Part shown: piece by piece, positions 50,105-59,533 of the stretch
Layout: every line of letters begins with the position of its first letter
Numbering within the stretch: the first letter of the stretch is position 1
Source of the DNA: an uncultured Prevotella sp.
GTDB lineage: Bacteria > Bacteroidota > Bacteroidia > Bacteroidales > Bacteroidaceae
NCBI GenBank assembly: GCA_900546345.1
Contig: URCI01000006.1
Coordinates: 33,333-97,332, forward strand
Length of the DNA stretch: 64,000 bases
Direction of reading: 5' to 3'
Made by a program: the position numbers and the translations under genes
The notes under the pieces: model-generated
The model's input: the letters and a program-made list of their open reading frames with translations, nothing else
Told to the model about the DNA's origin: nothing
Databases searched by the model: none

Positions 50105-50176
50105 ATTTTGTCTGATTGATGTAAAGGATCTGTCTGATGATCGCAAGAGTGAGTGTTGCCGGAAGGGCCCCGGCGG

Positions 50177-52954
50177 TTACAGGTTGAAGTAAAGCTCCAC
50201 ACCATAACTGAAGTTATTGGTGTTGCGCTGCACAAGGGTACCGGAGTTGTTGCTGGCCACCTTGTAGGGCTCATAGAAGATGACGTTGTTGACATAGAGC
50301 GAGAGTCCGCCGACGTTGCCGAGTTGCTTGGTGAGTCGTGCTGAGAGGTTCCATGTCGGTTTGGTCTTTGTGGGCACGTTGTCCTTGTAGTTGAGTGCGA
50401 GGTCAGCGACGGCGAGGCCTTGTGTGCCTTGGGGCAGGGTAGAGTAGTAGTTGCCCGAGAGGTCGAGATAGCCGTTTTGCATGTCAGCAGAGATCGCGTG
50501 ATAGCCGAGCTGGGTGTCGATGATTCCGATGGCCTGCTTGCTGGCGAGGTAGCTCCATTGATAGGTCTGCCAGATGGCCTGTCCGGTCAGTGAGGCCACC
50601 ATCTTGAGCGAAGGGATGTTGGTCACCACACGCACGGTGCTCACATACTGGCGGTAGAGGTCATAGTCCATGCCGGAAGGGTAGACGACCTTGAAAGGCG
50701 TCAGTCCGTAGGCTGTGTAGTCTGAGGGGAGCAAGGCCGTCTTCACGTTGGCGGTGTTGAGATCCGTGCTGTAGGTCTTGGTCTCGGAGAGTGCGCCGCT
50801 GTAGTAGAAACTGGTGTTGATGGCACGGATCGTGCCGAGATCGAAGTCAAACTCCAGTCCCTTGTTGATGGTCGTGTTGGTGTTGCCGATCTTTCCCGTG
50901 GTCATGAACACGATGTCGGTGCGTGCCGGGTTGGCATAGTCCACGGTGGTGGCGGCTCCCGGTGTGATGATGAGTCCGTGAGCAGCGTCAAAGACCATGG
51001 AGGGGTAGGTGAAATACTCGGTAGCGGAGCCGAAGCCGTTGGGGGTCTTGTCGTGATAAGCCAGGAAGCTCATCTTGCCGCCCCAAGGCAACTTCACGTC
51101 GATGCCGGCCTCGATCTTTGTCGTTGTGGCGTTGTTCAAATCCGTGCTTCGCTTCACGTCATACACTTGCGTGTGATAGACAAGGAGCTGCTGCACGGCG
51201 GCGTCAGCACCCTGAGGCATGTAGTTGACGGCCACGCGGTCGTCATATTTCTTGTCGGGATAGAGATAGCTGAGACCGGGTGTCTTGGTGTTCAGTCCGA
51301 TGCCGGCACGAAGTGCCAGCCACTTCGTGACGTCGAACGAGAGGTTGACGCGGGGGCTGAGGGCCGTGGTGCCCAGACTGGAGAAGGGTTGTTGGGTGGT
51401 GAAGCGCAGACCTAATTGGGCGCGCAGGTGGTTGACACGGTTGGGCGACCACACAAAGTTGTCCTCGGCATAGGCAGCGATCTGGTGCAGTCCCGGGATG
51501 TCGGAGAAAGCACGTGGGCGTCCGTTGGCGTTGGGACGCAGCGGACGGCTCTCGTCAAGGTTGTAGTAGCCGCGTCCGTCGTTCCAGTCGTAGCGGTACT
51601 CGGCGCCCACCTTGAAGCTCTGTCGTGTCTTGCCCCAATGGAAATAGAAGTCATCGCTGATCTTGGCAAAGAGATTGCCGGGGCGTCCCTCGGTCTTGCT
51701 CGTAGCCAGATAGCTCTGTGTAGCCCAGCTGACAGGATAGTAACCGGTCTCCTTGGCTGTGATGACCGGCAGCAGTCCGCCGGGGACGCTGACATAGGCC
51801 GTGTTGTGGTTGTTCTGCCAGGCATAGCTCATGCCGAGGGTGTAGGACAGGTTGCGGGAGAAGAGGCGGTCGAGACGCAGCTTGCCGTTGTGGGTGAAGC
51901 CCAGGGAGAGATAGTCGTTTTTCAGTTCAGTGCCGTCCTGACGGGCATCGGGGTCGTTGCCGCTCCAGTCGCGCGTCTGCGCCATTCTGATGCGGGTGGT
52001 GGTGTGCCAGATCCTCGACGGGTTGTAGCTCCAGGCCATATTGCCTGTCCAGCGGTGATAGGAGCGGGTGCGCAGACGCGGATCGCTCCATGCTTTGGCG
52101 TAGTCGACACTCATGTTGAGGATGCCGGCGCGTCCGAGCGAGGTGCCTTTGCTCAGCGAGTAGTTTTGGAGTTCGGGATTGACCTTGGCCTTGACTTGCC
52201 AGGGCGTGACGCCCGCCTTGGAGTGTACGATGACGAGGCCGGAGGAGAGATCGCCATATTCGGCAGAGGGAATGCCACGAACCACCTCGACATTGTCGAT
52301 GTCGTCGGCGCTGATCTGTCTGAGGTCCGTGCCGGTGAAGGCTGTTGCGCTGAACGGTCCTTGCGTCATGGCACCATTGTTGCTCATGGGCATGCCGTCG
52401 ACGATGATGCTCGAGCCGAAGGCGCTCGTGTTGTTGTTCACCAGGGTGCGCAATTGCAGATTGGTCTGACTGGTGAGGTCCGTGTTTTTGATGATCTGTC
52501 CGGGCAGCAATTGCATGATGTCGGCAAGCGAGGACGCCTGTAAATGGTCGATGGCCTGGCGCCCGATCTGGCTGGTTGTGCCCATGACGCTTTGCTTGGC
52601 GGTGACGACAACTTCCTTGAGCGAGAGATCACTGATACGGAGTGGCACGCGCATCATAAGGTCCCTGGTCATTTTCACCTGTGTGGTGGTGGTGACATAC
52701 CCTACGTAGCTCACCACGAGTTGGTAGTTGCCTTCGGGCACATGGGTGATGGTGGCCTTGCCGTCCATGTCGGTCACGGTATTGGACCCCAAGGGCTTGA
52801 GCTGCACAGAGCCCATGACGATCGGTTCCTTAGTGGAGGCGTCGGTCACGATCACCGTCAGATTGTGACCTTGCTCCGGTGCGGCGAATGACGGGAGAAC
52901 AAGGGACAAGAAGGCGATGAACAGAAGTAGAGAGTGGAAAGTCTGCTTTTGCAT
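50177..52954 (-). CDS. TonB-dependent receptor
   Basis: A 925-residue outer-membrane transporter: signal peptide (~1-24), carboxypeptidase-regulatory beta domain (~30-110, STKEPIVMGSVQL), plug (~115-250, ending EYGDLSSGLVIV), then a 22-strand barrel ending in GVELYFNL. It is first in the DUF4876/DUF6850 operon. The cargo is unknown. It lacks the long SusC N-terminal extension and no SusD gene follows, so iron, cobalamin or a peptide is as likely as a glycan. Confidence 0.9.
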   Translation of the reverse strand: MQKQTFHSLLLFIAFLSLVLPSFAAPEQGHNLTVIVTDASTKEPIVMGSVQLKPLGSNTVTDMDGKATITHVPEGNYQLVVSYVGYVTTTTQVKMTRDLMMRVPLRISDLSLKEVVVTAKQSVMGTTSQIGRQAIDHLQASSLADIMQLLPGQIIKNTDLTSQTNLQLRTLVNNNTSAFGSSIIVDGMPMSNNGAMTQGPFSATAFTGTDLRQISADDIDNVEVVRGIPSAEYGDLSSGLVIVHSKAGVTPWQVKAKVNPELQNYSLSKGTSLGRAGILNMSVDYAKAWSDPRLRTRSYHRWTGNMAWSYNPSRIWHTTTRIRMAQTRDWSGNDPDARQDGTELKNDYLSLGFTHNGKLRLDRLFSRNLSYTLGMSYAWQNNHNTAYVSVPGGLLPVITAKETGYYPVSWATQSYLATSKTEGRPGNLFAKISDDFYFHWGKTRQSFKVGAEYRYDWNDGRGYYNLDESRPLRPNANGRPRAFSDIPGLHQIAAYAEDNFVWSPNRVNHLRAQLGLRFTTQQPFSSLGTTALSPRVNLSFDVTKWLALRAGIGLNTKTPGLSYLYPDKKYDDRVAVNYMPQGADAAVQQLLVYHTQVYDVKRSTDLNNATTTKIEAGIDVKLPWGGKMSFLAYHDKTPNGFGSATEYFTYPSMVFDAAHGLIITPGAATTVDYANPARTDIVFMTTGKIGNTNTTINKGLEFDFDLGTIRAINTSFYYSGALSETKTYSTDLNTANVKTALLPSDYTAYGLTPFKVVYPSGMDYDLYRQYVSTVRVVTNIPSLKMVASLTGQAIWQTYQWSYLASKQAIGIIDTQLGYHAISADMQNGYLDLSGNYYSTLPQGTQGLAVADLALNYKDNVPTKTKPTWNLSARLTKQLGNVGGLSLYVNNVIFYEPYKVASNNSGTLVQRNTNNFSYGVELYFNL

Positions 52955-53054
52955 TTCTGTGGAATTATTGATGTTATGATGTGGAAGGTCAAGTCAACAG
53001 ACATTGACAGAGAGATGAGCACTCGGCTCCTACAATGATTTGACTAATACATTG

Positions 53055-53062
53055 CAAAATTA
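53055..53062 (-). promoter_or_regulatory. -7 element for the TonB receptor operon
   Basis: TAATTTTG on the minus strand, about 100 bp before the ATG at 52954. No clear -33. Confidence 0.4.
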
Positions 53063-53161
53063 ATAAAAGAACATCATATTTCACAGATGTAAAAAGAGAA
53101 AAATTAAAAAATACTTATTATTGGGGATAACGGTCCTACCACAAAAGGGTGAGCGTGTCTA

Positions 53162-53224
53162 GTACATGAGCCTGATAGACTTTGGGCGTGCCTTGTACAT
53201 GAGCCTGATAGACTTTGGGCGTGC
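53162..53224. repeat. Two-copy 33-bp direct repeat
   Basis: GTACATGAGCCTGATAGACT plus TTGGGCGTGC is repeated exactly, copies starting at 53162 and 53195 (30 of 33 bp). It lies 55 bp from the stop of the beta-barrel gene. Confidence 0.85.
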
Positions 53225-53278
53225 AGTTCCATGTGCTTACAGTCGATGGTGGTCGTCGGTTCTGTTCTACATGCTGTC

Positions 53279-55855
53279 TCAGTTAATATCAAAACTGAAT
53301 TTGACGATAATCTCCCGGGGTCTGAGCTCATAGGCGCTAATGGTCTGCCGGCTCTGGGTGATTGTGGTACGCTGGAAGGACTGTCTGTTGAAAATATTGG
53401 TCAGGGCGAGTGACCACTCGGAATGGCTGCGTTTCCAGTCGAGTGTGATATCGGCAAAGTATTGAGAGGGAAGGCTATGGTCACCAAAATGCATATACTC
53501 GTTGTTGCAGGAAAGCGTGACAGCATCAGTGACGAAGAAGAAAGCCTTTAGCATGTGCTTCCAGTTGGTAGTGTGGTGAGTGGACGCTGCGTCTCCTTCG
53601 GAAAGTCGCTGACGTGTGACATCCAGTGATGACTGTCCCTCGACAGAGAGCCAGTCGGCAGGGCGAAGGGTATAGTCGACGTAGACATTGGTACGTCGGA
53701 GCTGTGCCGGCGTGATAGCGTCAAGGAGCAACAGCCGGTAGTCGGTATGCTGGAGGCTGCCGCCCAAGGCCACGAAACTCTTGGCCCAGTTGAAAGTCTT
53801 GCTCATCCGGGCTCGCAGGGCATAGGTAGAGGAGTGCGTAGTGCTGTCGGTGGCTGTCATCGTGTAGACGACATCCCGAAGTCCGTAACGGTAGAGCGTA
53901 GCACCCGTGGCGCGTTGCCACGAGGGCTGGATGTAGAAGAAGAAACCAGAAAGGGGATTGGCATATTTTAGAGAGGCGGCTGCCGTGGTGGCATGTGTGG
54001 CGCCGAGGCGCCCCCGTGTGGTCATGAGCGTACGATAGTCGTTGTAGACAGGGATGTCCGACACATCATAGAGTCCCAGTGGCTGATGGGAAGAAGACAG
54101 GGAGAGTGTGGCGGTGGTCATCTGCGACAGCTCACAGCGATAGTTCAACTGTGGATCGACCCAGAGGTACCGCTTGACACGGTCGGCATAGGACTGTCTG
54201 ACACCTTGCACCTTGGCCCGCACAGTCACACGGTGCAGGCCGCTGGTGAAGACAAACTCGGGTATCCATCGCAGGGCCTGACGGTCGTATACGCCGCTGG
54301 TGCCAGGCACACTGTCAAAGCCTACACGGATGTCTTGACGCAGATAGTCGGCGCCGAGGGCATTGTCGATGTGAAAGCCCCCAAGCGTAATCCCATGGTG
54401 AAGCGTGGTGCGCAGGTCGAGGCTGTGGATGCCGACCCGCTCCGAGAGACTGTCCACGGTGAAGAGCCGTCCGGGCAGGTAATGCCAGTTGACACTCGTA
54501 GTCCACTTCCACACGCGCTTGTCGCGGGTAGTATGAGACAACTCAAGGACATCAGTCAGACTTCTGCGCCGCGGCTCGACCCACCGGCCTACCGAAGTGC
54601 CATTGACAACGGCATGGCCCTTGCCTTTGTTGAAGTCCATGTAGCCCCGGAGGTTGTTGCGGATATAGGAAGCCTTACCATTGTACTGATAATTGAGCTC
54701 TCCCTTCCATTCACTGCGTGTGTTGGTCATGTCACTGCCCTCAGCCACGACGGGCAGTCCCGGCAGTGTGAGATAGGTGGTCGTGGTGGACTGTTGCTGA
54801 TCGGTCTTGTCAAGGAAGGCGCTACCTTGAAGACGCAGCTCTGAGACAGGACTGAGCTTGAAGAGCCAGTTGCCGGCCACGCAATGACTGTCGTTGAAGG
54901 TGTAGCGGTTGCGTTCGAGGTTGGCTACAGAGCTCTGGCTTAAGGAGAGCAGCGCGCTGGGATCCTCGGTACCATCATCAGCCTTGATGAGATCCTTAAC
55001 CTCGCGGCTGATGTCTTTACCGGCATTGTTGTTTTTATAGAGCATCAGCGTCTGGAAGCGTCGGCCTAACTGCAGGGCCATGAGGCGGTTGTCGTAGGCC
55101 AGCTTGTCGCCCCAACCAAAGCCGAGATCAGCCGCACCACTCCACACGTCACGCGCATCGTCACGCAGCACAAGGTTCAAGGCAGCCTGATCGCTGAACT
55201 GCACACCGCGCAGTGACTTAACGGGCTGATGGTTCTGCAGCACCTGCACGGAGACGATCTTGTCGGCCGGAATGTTTTTATTGCCCATGCCATACTGCCG
55301 TCCGAGCAGATCCAGTCCCTCGACATAGTATTTATTAATGGCCTTGCCCTGATACTTCACGGTACCATCGCTGCTCACCTCCAGTCCCGGCATCTTGGCA
55401 ATGACATCGCCAATGCTTCTGTCTTGCTTTTGCCGGAAACCAGCCACGGAGTAGGTCAGCGTGTCGCTATGGCTCTGTATGCGGCGGCTCTTGACGACGA
55501 CCTCTTTGAGATGGTAAGCCTCAGCCACAAGCGTAAAGGTCATACCATCAGACACCTTCTTGCGGGGTGTGACCAACGTGCGGTAGCCCAGCGCACTGAC
55601 GCTGAGCGACATCGTCGAGTCGGGCAACTGTATGGCGAAGCTGCCGTCATCACTTGTGATGGCATAGGTCATCATCTTGCCAAGGGCATTGAGAGTAGTG
55701 ACATTGGCATAGCTCACGGCAGCGCCTTTGCTGTCGCGTACATGACCGGAAAATGTCTGCCCCTGAACAAGCAGAGGCAAGAACAATAAGAGCAGCAATA
55801 AGCTACTCTTCCATAAAGATACAAGTTTTCTTTTTGTAAACGAGCGGTTTCCCAT
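53279..55855 (-). CDS. TonB receptor-like outer-membrane beta-barrel protein
   Basis: The open frame reaches 55918 inside the GLPGLI gene; the ATG at 55855 (MGNRSFTKRKL) gives a proper signal peptide (LLLLLLFLPLLVQGQ) and ~858 residues. It has an N-terminal carboxypeptidase-regulatory domain (~35-110), a plug-like domain (~125-225, IGDVIAKMPGLEVSSDG), and a long barrel ending VKFSFDIN. The usual TonB box is not apparent. The gene still overlaps the GLPGLI stop by 53 bp. The pair is a recurrent Bacteroidetes module of unknown cargo. Confidence 0.85.
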   Translation of the reverse strand: MGNRSFTKRKLVSLWKSSLLLLLLFLPLLVQGQTFSGHVRDSKGAAVSYANVTTLNALGKMMTYAITSDDGSFAIQLPDSTMSLSVSALGYRTLVTPRKKVSDGMTFTLVAEAYHLKEVVVKSRRIQSHSDTLTYSVAGFRQKQDRSIGDVIAKMPGLEVSSDGTVKYQGKAINKYYVEGLDLLGRQYGMGNKNIPADKIVSVQVLQNHQPVKSLRGVQFSDQAALNLVLRDDARDVWSGAADLGFGWGDKLAYDNRLMALQLGRRFQTLMLYKNNNAGKDISREVKDLIKADDGTEDPSALLSLSQSSVANLERNRYTFNDSHCVAGNWLFKLSPVSELRLQGSAFLDKTDQQQSTTTTYLTLPGLPVVAEGSDMTNTRSEWKGELNYQYNGKASYIRNNLRGYMDFNKGKGHAVVNGTSVGRWVEPRRRSLTDVLELSHTTRDKRVWKWTTSVNWHYLPGRLFTVDSLSERVGIHSLDLRTTLHHGITLGGFHIDNALGADYLRQDIRVGFDSVPGTSGVYDRQALRWIPEFVFTSGLHRVTVRAKVQGVRQSYADRVKRYLWVDPQLNYRCELSQMTTATLSLSSSHQPLGLYDVSDIPVYNDYRTLMTTRGRLGATHATTAAASLKYANPLSGFFFYIQPSWQRATGATLYRYGLRDVVYTMTATDSTTHSSTYALRARMSKTFNWAKSFVALGGSLQHTDYRLLLLDAITPAQLRRTNVYVDYTLRPADWLSVEGQSSLDVTRQRLSEGDAASTHHTTNWKHMLKAFFFVTDAVTLSCNNEYMHFGDHSLPSQYFADITLDWKRSHSEWSLALTNIFNRQSFQRTTITQSRQTISAYELRPREIIVKFSFDIN

Positions 55856-56606
55856 CTGGTCCCCAAGCACGATCAATAATACCAAAGCGTTTGTAAAACT
55901 CATGTGGATTGGCTGCATGTTCTATTTTCATCTGATGAAACTCTTCCCGTGTGGTAGCAATGGCCTTCTTATCTCTTGGCCGCTTCATGAGACTGTTCCC
56001 CTTTTTGATCTCTATGGCCTCAAAGCTAAAGATACCACTATTGTCACGAGCGTAGAGAATCAATCCTGGGAGACCATGTAACTTCCAAGGGCCGGCCTGT
56101 GAGGGTATAGAAGGTGCAAAGCATGCTGTCCACACACGACCACCCATCTCTACTTTGGCAAACTGACAAGGAATGTCAAGTATCGTTGTGTCACGCTGCT
56201 CCATTGTCCATTGAAGAGTGGAAATTGACTCCTTATAAACAAAAGTCTCATAGAGTTTGTCCGTTACAGTACGAACACCTTGTGAAGGGTAGTTCTCAAA
56301 AAAGGAATAAAACTGCCGTGGCGTTGGATATTTCCCCAGCTCCGACATGAATTCATCCCTTGACATTTGAGTACGCATTGCTTTTTCAGTAAGTTCTTCA
56401 CGCGCTCTCTGCCATCGGCCATAGAAAGCGGTGCGATGATCTCCTATTTCCAATACCTTTTCCTCTGTATAGACATTCGGCTTTTCCACGTAATTCCTAA
56501 AAGTGGCAATGTAGTTCACCTGCATACGCACTGAATCCACGTCCTGCGCACAGAGTGGAAGGAAAGATATACATAGGAAAAAGGCAAAAAGAAATGATTC
56601 TTTCAT
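55803..56606 (-). CDS. GLPGLI-family secreted protein
   Basis: A 267-residue exported protein: signal peptide (~1-20, ending LCAQ) and the defining motif GPWKLHGLPGLIL near residue 172. The family is found in Bacteroidetes next to TonB receptor-like proteins, with no firm function. It overlaps the barrel gene downstream by 53 bp, an unusually long coding overlap that implies close coupling. Confidence 0.88.
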   Translation of the reverse strand: MKESFLFAFFLCISFLPLCAQDVDSVRMQVNYIATFRNYVEKPNVYTEEKVLEIGDHRTAFYGRWQRAREELTEKAMRTQMSRDEFMSELGKYPTPRQFYSFFENYPSQGVRTVTDKLYETFVYKESISTLQWTMEQRDTTILDIPCQFAKVEMGGRVWTACFAPSIPSQAGPWKLHGLPGLILYARDNSGIFSFEAIEIKKGNSLMKRPRDKKAIATTREEFHQMKIEHAANPHEFYKRFGIIDRAWGPDGKPLVYKKKTCIFMEE

Positions 56607-56917
56607 GCGTTTTGTTTTTGGTGATAAAATTATTATTTATTTTGTTTTTCAAAGGTAAGAATATTCTTCAAATTATAGATTAGTGATGCTGTTTTTTTGT
56701 ATTTAATAACATTTAAAGACACTATACTTTCAAAAAGACACAAATAACTCGGAGAATCTGTTACTAAGTTATTTGATGCAATTTCATACTATTTTATACC
56801 TTTACACACCGTAACAAAAAAAAGAAAAACGTGAGGTGGAAACAAGCGCTCTTTATACGATCCTTCTTTCTTATTAAGAATTAGAGAACCTCTTGTGCTC
56901 ATTGTGAAATCTCCTTG
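56607..56917. other. AT-rich non-coding gap
   Basis: 311 bp before the NUDIX gene. It contains the GLPGLI -7 element, a copy of AAGAATTAGAGAA near 56876 (related to 31.6 kb), and a possible plus-strand promoter (TTTG, 21 bp, TACCTTTA at 56772-56804) with no gene downstream. Nothing else was seen. Confidence 0.5.
56650..56657 (-). promoter_or_regulatory. -7 element for the GLPGLI/barrel operon
   Basis: TACCTTTG on the minus strand, 43 bp before the start codon at 56606. Confidence 0.45.
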
Positions 56918-57337
56918 TTATCGCAGCAGGTCGGTGTAGAGGGCAAAGTATTTCCATAGGGCAAGGGAGATAGGAGCTTGTCGGATATCGCCATTGATGA
57001 GCATGCCGAGAACCTCTGCCTTGTCGATAAGATGCACCGCAATGTCTTCTGAGACATCGAGATGACGCTGGCTTGTCGGCTTCACTCCCTTGGCATAAAA
57101 GCTATACATCTTGTTGTCTTGTACACCTCCTTGAGCGTATTCCTCGCCCAGTGGCGTCCATGTTCCACCACCGAAACCTGTCTCTTCCATCAATTCGCGT
57201 TGCGCGGCCTCTAAAGGATCTTCACCCTTTTCCACGATGCCGGCCGGAATCTCGGTGAGTACCTCATTGACAGCATGGCGGTATTGACGTTCCATGATCA
57301 ACTGTCCCGCTTCTGTCTCTGCCACAACACATACCAC
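56918..57337 (-). CDS. NUDIX hydrolase, 5' end uncertain
   Basis: The Nudix box is complete (GIVEKGEDPLEAAQRELMEETGF, given here only as G...REL-EE-GF), so pyrophosphohydrolase activity, perhaps on ADP-ribose, is likely. The first in-frame start is a GTG at 57337. Homologous-looking sequence continues upstream without a start to a stop at 57460 (SKNIIHRPHLDAYCEQ and VSLPNGKVFDEFYHL). ATGs in the 21-bp repeats at 57461-57523 are one base out of frame. So the gene is either translated from GTG with a missing first strand, frameshifted, or damaged. Confidence 0.6.
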   Translation of the reverse strand: MVCVVAETEAGQLIMERQYRHAVNEVLTEIPAGIVEKGEDPLEAAQRELMEETGFGGGTWTPLGEEYAQGGVQDNKMYSFYAKGVKPTSQRHLDVSEDIAVHLIDKAEVLGMLINGDIRQAPISLALWKYFALYTDLLR

Positions 57338-57460
57338 GGGCTCGAAATGGAGATGGTAGAACTCGTCAAAAACCTTGCCGTTGGGCAGGGATACTTGCTC
57401 GCAATAAGCGTCGAGATGAGGGCGATGAATGATGTTCTTGGATTGGAATGGTAGTACTCA

Positions 57461-57523
57461 TTATGATAATAGCAGTGCACATTATTATAATAGCAGTACA
57501 CATTATTATAATAGCAGTGCACA
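57461..57523. repeat. Three tandem 21-bp repeats
   Basis: Unit TTATTATAATAGCAGTGCAC plus A, copies at 57461, 57482 and 57503. On the minus strand each carries an ATG and the frame MCTAIII repeats; the length is a multiple of 3, so copy number would not change the frame. Confidence 0.85.
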
Positions 57524-57545
57524 TTAATAATATTGTGCCGGCGAT

Positions 57546-57619
57546 AAAAAATAATACCCCATTCCTGCAGGGAGAGCATTGTGTATGTAACTCGCTTATC
57601 CTGCTGAGGAATGGGGTAT
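57546..57619 (-). terminator. Intrinsic terminator of the starch operon
   Basis: A 13-bp stem ATACCCCATTCCT/AGGAATGGGGTAT with a 40-nt loop, followed on the minus strand by T6. It begins about 20 bp past the susA stop at 57638. Confidence 0.8.
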
Positions 57620-57637
57620 AGAGGATTTCTGGAAAGA

Positions 57638-59479
57638 TTAGAATTCTACCACAAGAGCCTCACGTGGCTGTAAGGTGAGGTCGTGGGTCAAGTCGATCTT
57701 CTTGCCGGAGATAACGTCGGTGGCTGTGGTGGCCTTGCCGATGACCTCAGCGTAGCGGGCTACGGACAGTGTGGCTGCCGAGCGCTTGCCGTTGAGGATG
57801 GTCAGCACGGTACGGCCCTCGTATTGGCGGGCAATGACATACACGCCTTTCCAAGGGATGAACTGTGTCTGCTTGCCTTTGCTGATCACCTCGTTGCCCT
57901 GACGCCAGTGCAACAGTTTGCTCAACCACTGGAACATGCTGTTCTCTGCTTTGGTGCGGCCCTCGGCGGTGAAGCAGTTGTGTGTGTCACCGGCAAAACC
58001 GCCGGGGAAGTCCTTGCGCACGTTGCCGTCGGTGACCTCCTTGGTACCATTCATCAGCACTTCGGTGCCATAGTAGAGTTGCGGGATACGGTTGATGGTG
58101 AGCAACAAGGCCAGGGCTTGCCTCAGGGCTGTGGAGTCCTTGCCGTTGCCGAGGAAGCGGTCGGTGTCGTGGTTCTCGATGAAGGCCAGCACATGCGAAG
58201 GATCGGCATAGAGATAATCGTAGCAGAGGCTGTTGTAGATGCGGTTCAGACCCTTCCACCAGTCGTCGGTTTCCTCGTGCTTGGCTTGGTTGAGCTTGTC
58301 GTAGAAGCTGAAGTCCATGACGGTCTTCAAGTAGCTGTTCATCGTGCTGAGCTTGGAGTCCTTCTGCCATGCTGCGGTGTAGGCGGGCTCTGTGACCCAC
58401 GTCTCACCCACCGTGTTGAAGTTGGGATACTCTGTGTCGAGCACCTTCATCCATTCGGCCATGGCCTTGCGGTCGGCATAAGGATAGGTGTCCATGCGGA
58501 TACCGTCGATGCCCGCAGTCTCTATCCACCACTCACTATTCTGGATGAGGTAGCGCATGAGGTGGGGGTTGCGCTGGTTGAGGTCGGGCATGGATTTGAC
58601 AAACCATCCGTCAACGGTTTCCTTCATATCTAGCTTCGAAGCGTAGGGATCGAGCACCGGCGTGAGCTTATAAGAAGTCTGAAGGCCATAGTTGGGATTG
58701 TTGAACCAGTCCTTCGATGGCGGGTCGATGTTCCAGGGATGATAGTCGCTGCAGTGGTTGAAAATCATGTCCATCACCACCTTCAGCCCACGCTGGTGGC
58801 ATTCGTCGATGAGCTTCTTATACTCAGCGTTGGAGCCGAAACGTGGGTCCACACGATAGTAGTCGGTAGTAGCATAGCCGTGATAGGAGCTGTTCACACC
58901 GTGGTCGTTGGGCCAGTTGTTCTCCAGGATGGGTGTGAACCACAGGGCAGTGACGCCAAGGTCGGTGAAGTAGTCGAGGTGCTGCTCGATGCCGGCGAGG
59001 TCACCGCCGTGGCGCAGGCTTGGCTTGGTGCGGTCGCAGGCCTGGTCGCGCATACCTTTGACGACGTCATTCTTTGGGTTGCCGTTGGCGAAGCGGTCGG
59101 GCATGAGCAGGTAGAGCACGTCGGCATTGGAGAAGCCCTTGTGGTCCTCGCCACGCATGGCACGGTTCTTGAGTGTGTAGCGCACCTTCTTGCCGTCGAA
59201 GTTGAGCGTCATCTGTCCGGCCTTGGCTCCCTGTAGGTTGAGATAGACAAGCAGATAGTTAGGCGAGTCGAGGCGGACAATGGAGTCCACCTTCACGCCG
59301 GCATAGTCGGTAGTGACCTTCTTGACATTCTTCACGTCCTTGCCATAGACCATGAGTTGCAGGCTCGGGTCTTTCATCCCCACATACCAATCTGTGGGGT
59401 CGATGCGGCTGATGTTGGTGGCGGAACTGGCCGTGGCCATCATCAGTCCCAGTCCTAAAGTCATGATTGATTTCTTCAT
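57638..59479 (-). CDS. susA: Neopullulanase/cyclomaltodextrinase-type GH13 (SusA)
   Basis: A 613-residue periplasmic enzyme: signal peptide (~1-20), an N-terminal beta-domain, then a GH13 TIM barrel with D330 (GIRMDTYPYAD), E359 (VGETWV) and D438 (ENHDTDR), all catalytic residues present. The C-terminal domain ends ALVVEF. SusA-type enzymes cut maltooligosaccharides, pullulan and cyclodextrins. It is last of the susB-pulA-susA run and is closed by the terminator at 57546. Confidence 0.92.
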   Translation of the reverse strand: MKKSIMTLGLGLMMATASSATNISRIDPTDWYVGMKDPSLQLMVYGKDVKNVKKVTTDYAGVKVDSIVRLDSPNYLLVYLNLQGAKAGQMTLNFDGKKVRYTLKNRAMRGEDHKGFSNADVLYLLMPDRFANGNPKNDVVKGMRDQACDRTKPSLRHGGDLAGIEQHLDYFTDLGVTALWFTPILENNWPNDHGVNSSYHGYATTDYYRVDPRFGSNAEYKKLIDECHQRGLKVVMDMIFNHCSDYHPWNIDPPSKDWFNNPNYGLQTSYKLTPVLDPYASKLDMKETVDGWFVKSMPDLNQRNPHLMRYLIQNSEWWIETAGIDGIRMDTYPYADRKAMAEWMKVLDTEYPNFNTVGETWVTEPAYTAAWQKDSKLSTMNSYLKTVMDFSFYDKLNQAKHEETDDWWKGLNRIYNSLCYDYLYADPSHVLAFIENHDTDRFLGNGKDSTALRQALALLLTINRIPQLYYGTEVLMNGTKEVTDGNVRKDFPGGFAGDTHNCFTAEGRTKAENSMFQWLSKLLHWRQGNEVISKGKQTQFIPWKGVYVIARQYEGRTVLTILNGKRSAATLSVARYAEVIGKATTATDVISGKKIDLTHDLTLQPREALVVEF

Positions 59480-59533
59480 ATTTAATGTTTTTATTAGAGT
59501 ATCTATATATTGTCATTGCGCTATTATATAGTG

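Larger units (their letters stand above)
52955..53278. other. Non-coding gap with direct repeat
   Basis: 324 bp between the TonB receptor start and the end of the beta-barrel gene. It contains a -7 element (53055-53062) and a two-copy 33-bp direct repeat (53162-53224). No terminator with a T-run was seen. Confidence 0.55.

Noticed and set aside
51416..52543. 375-codon plus-strand ORF
   Set aside because: Antisense shadow of the TonB receptor.
56772..56804. Plus-strand promoter in the NUDIX gap
   Set aside because: No gene follows on that strand; the match may be chance.
57298..57579. 93-codon minus-strand ORF starting in the terminator
   Set aside because: Runs through the terminator and 21-bp repeats into a wrong frame of the NUDIX gene.
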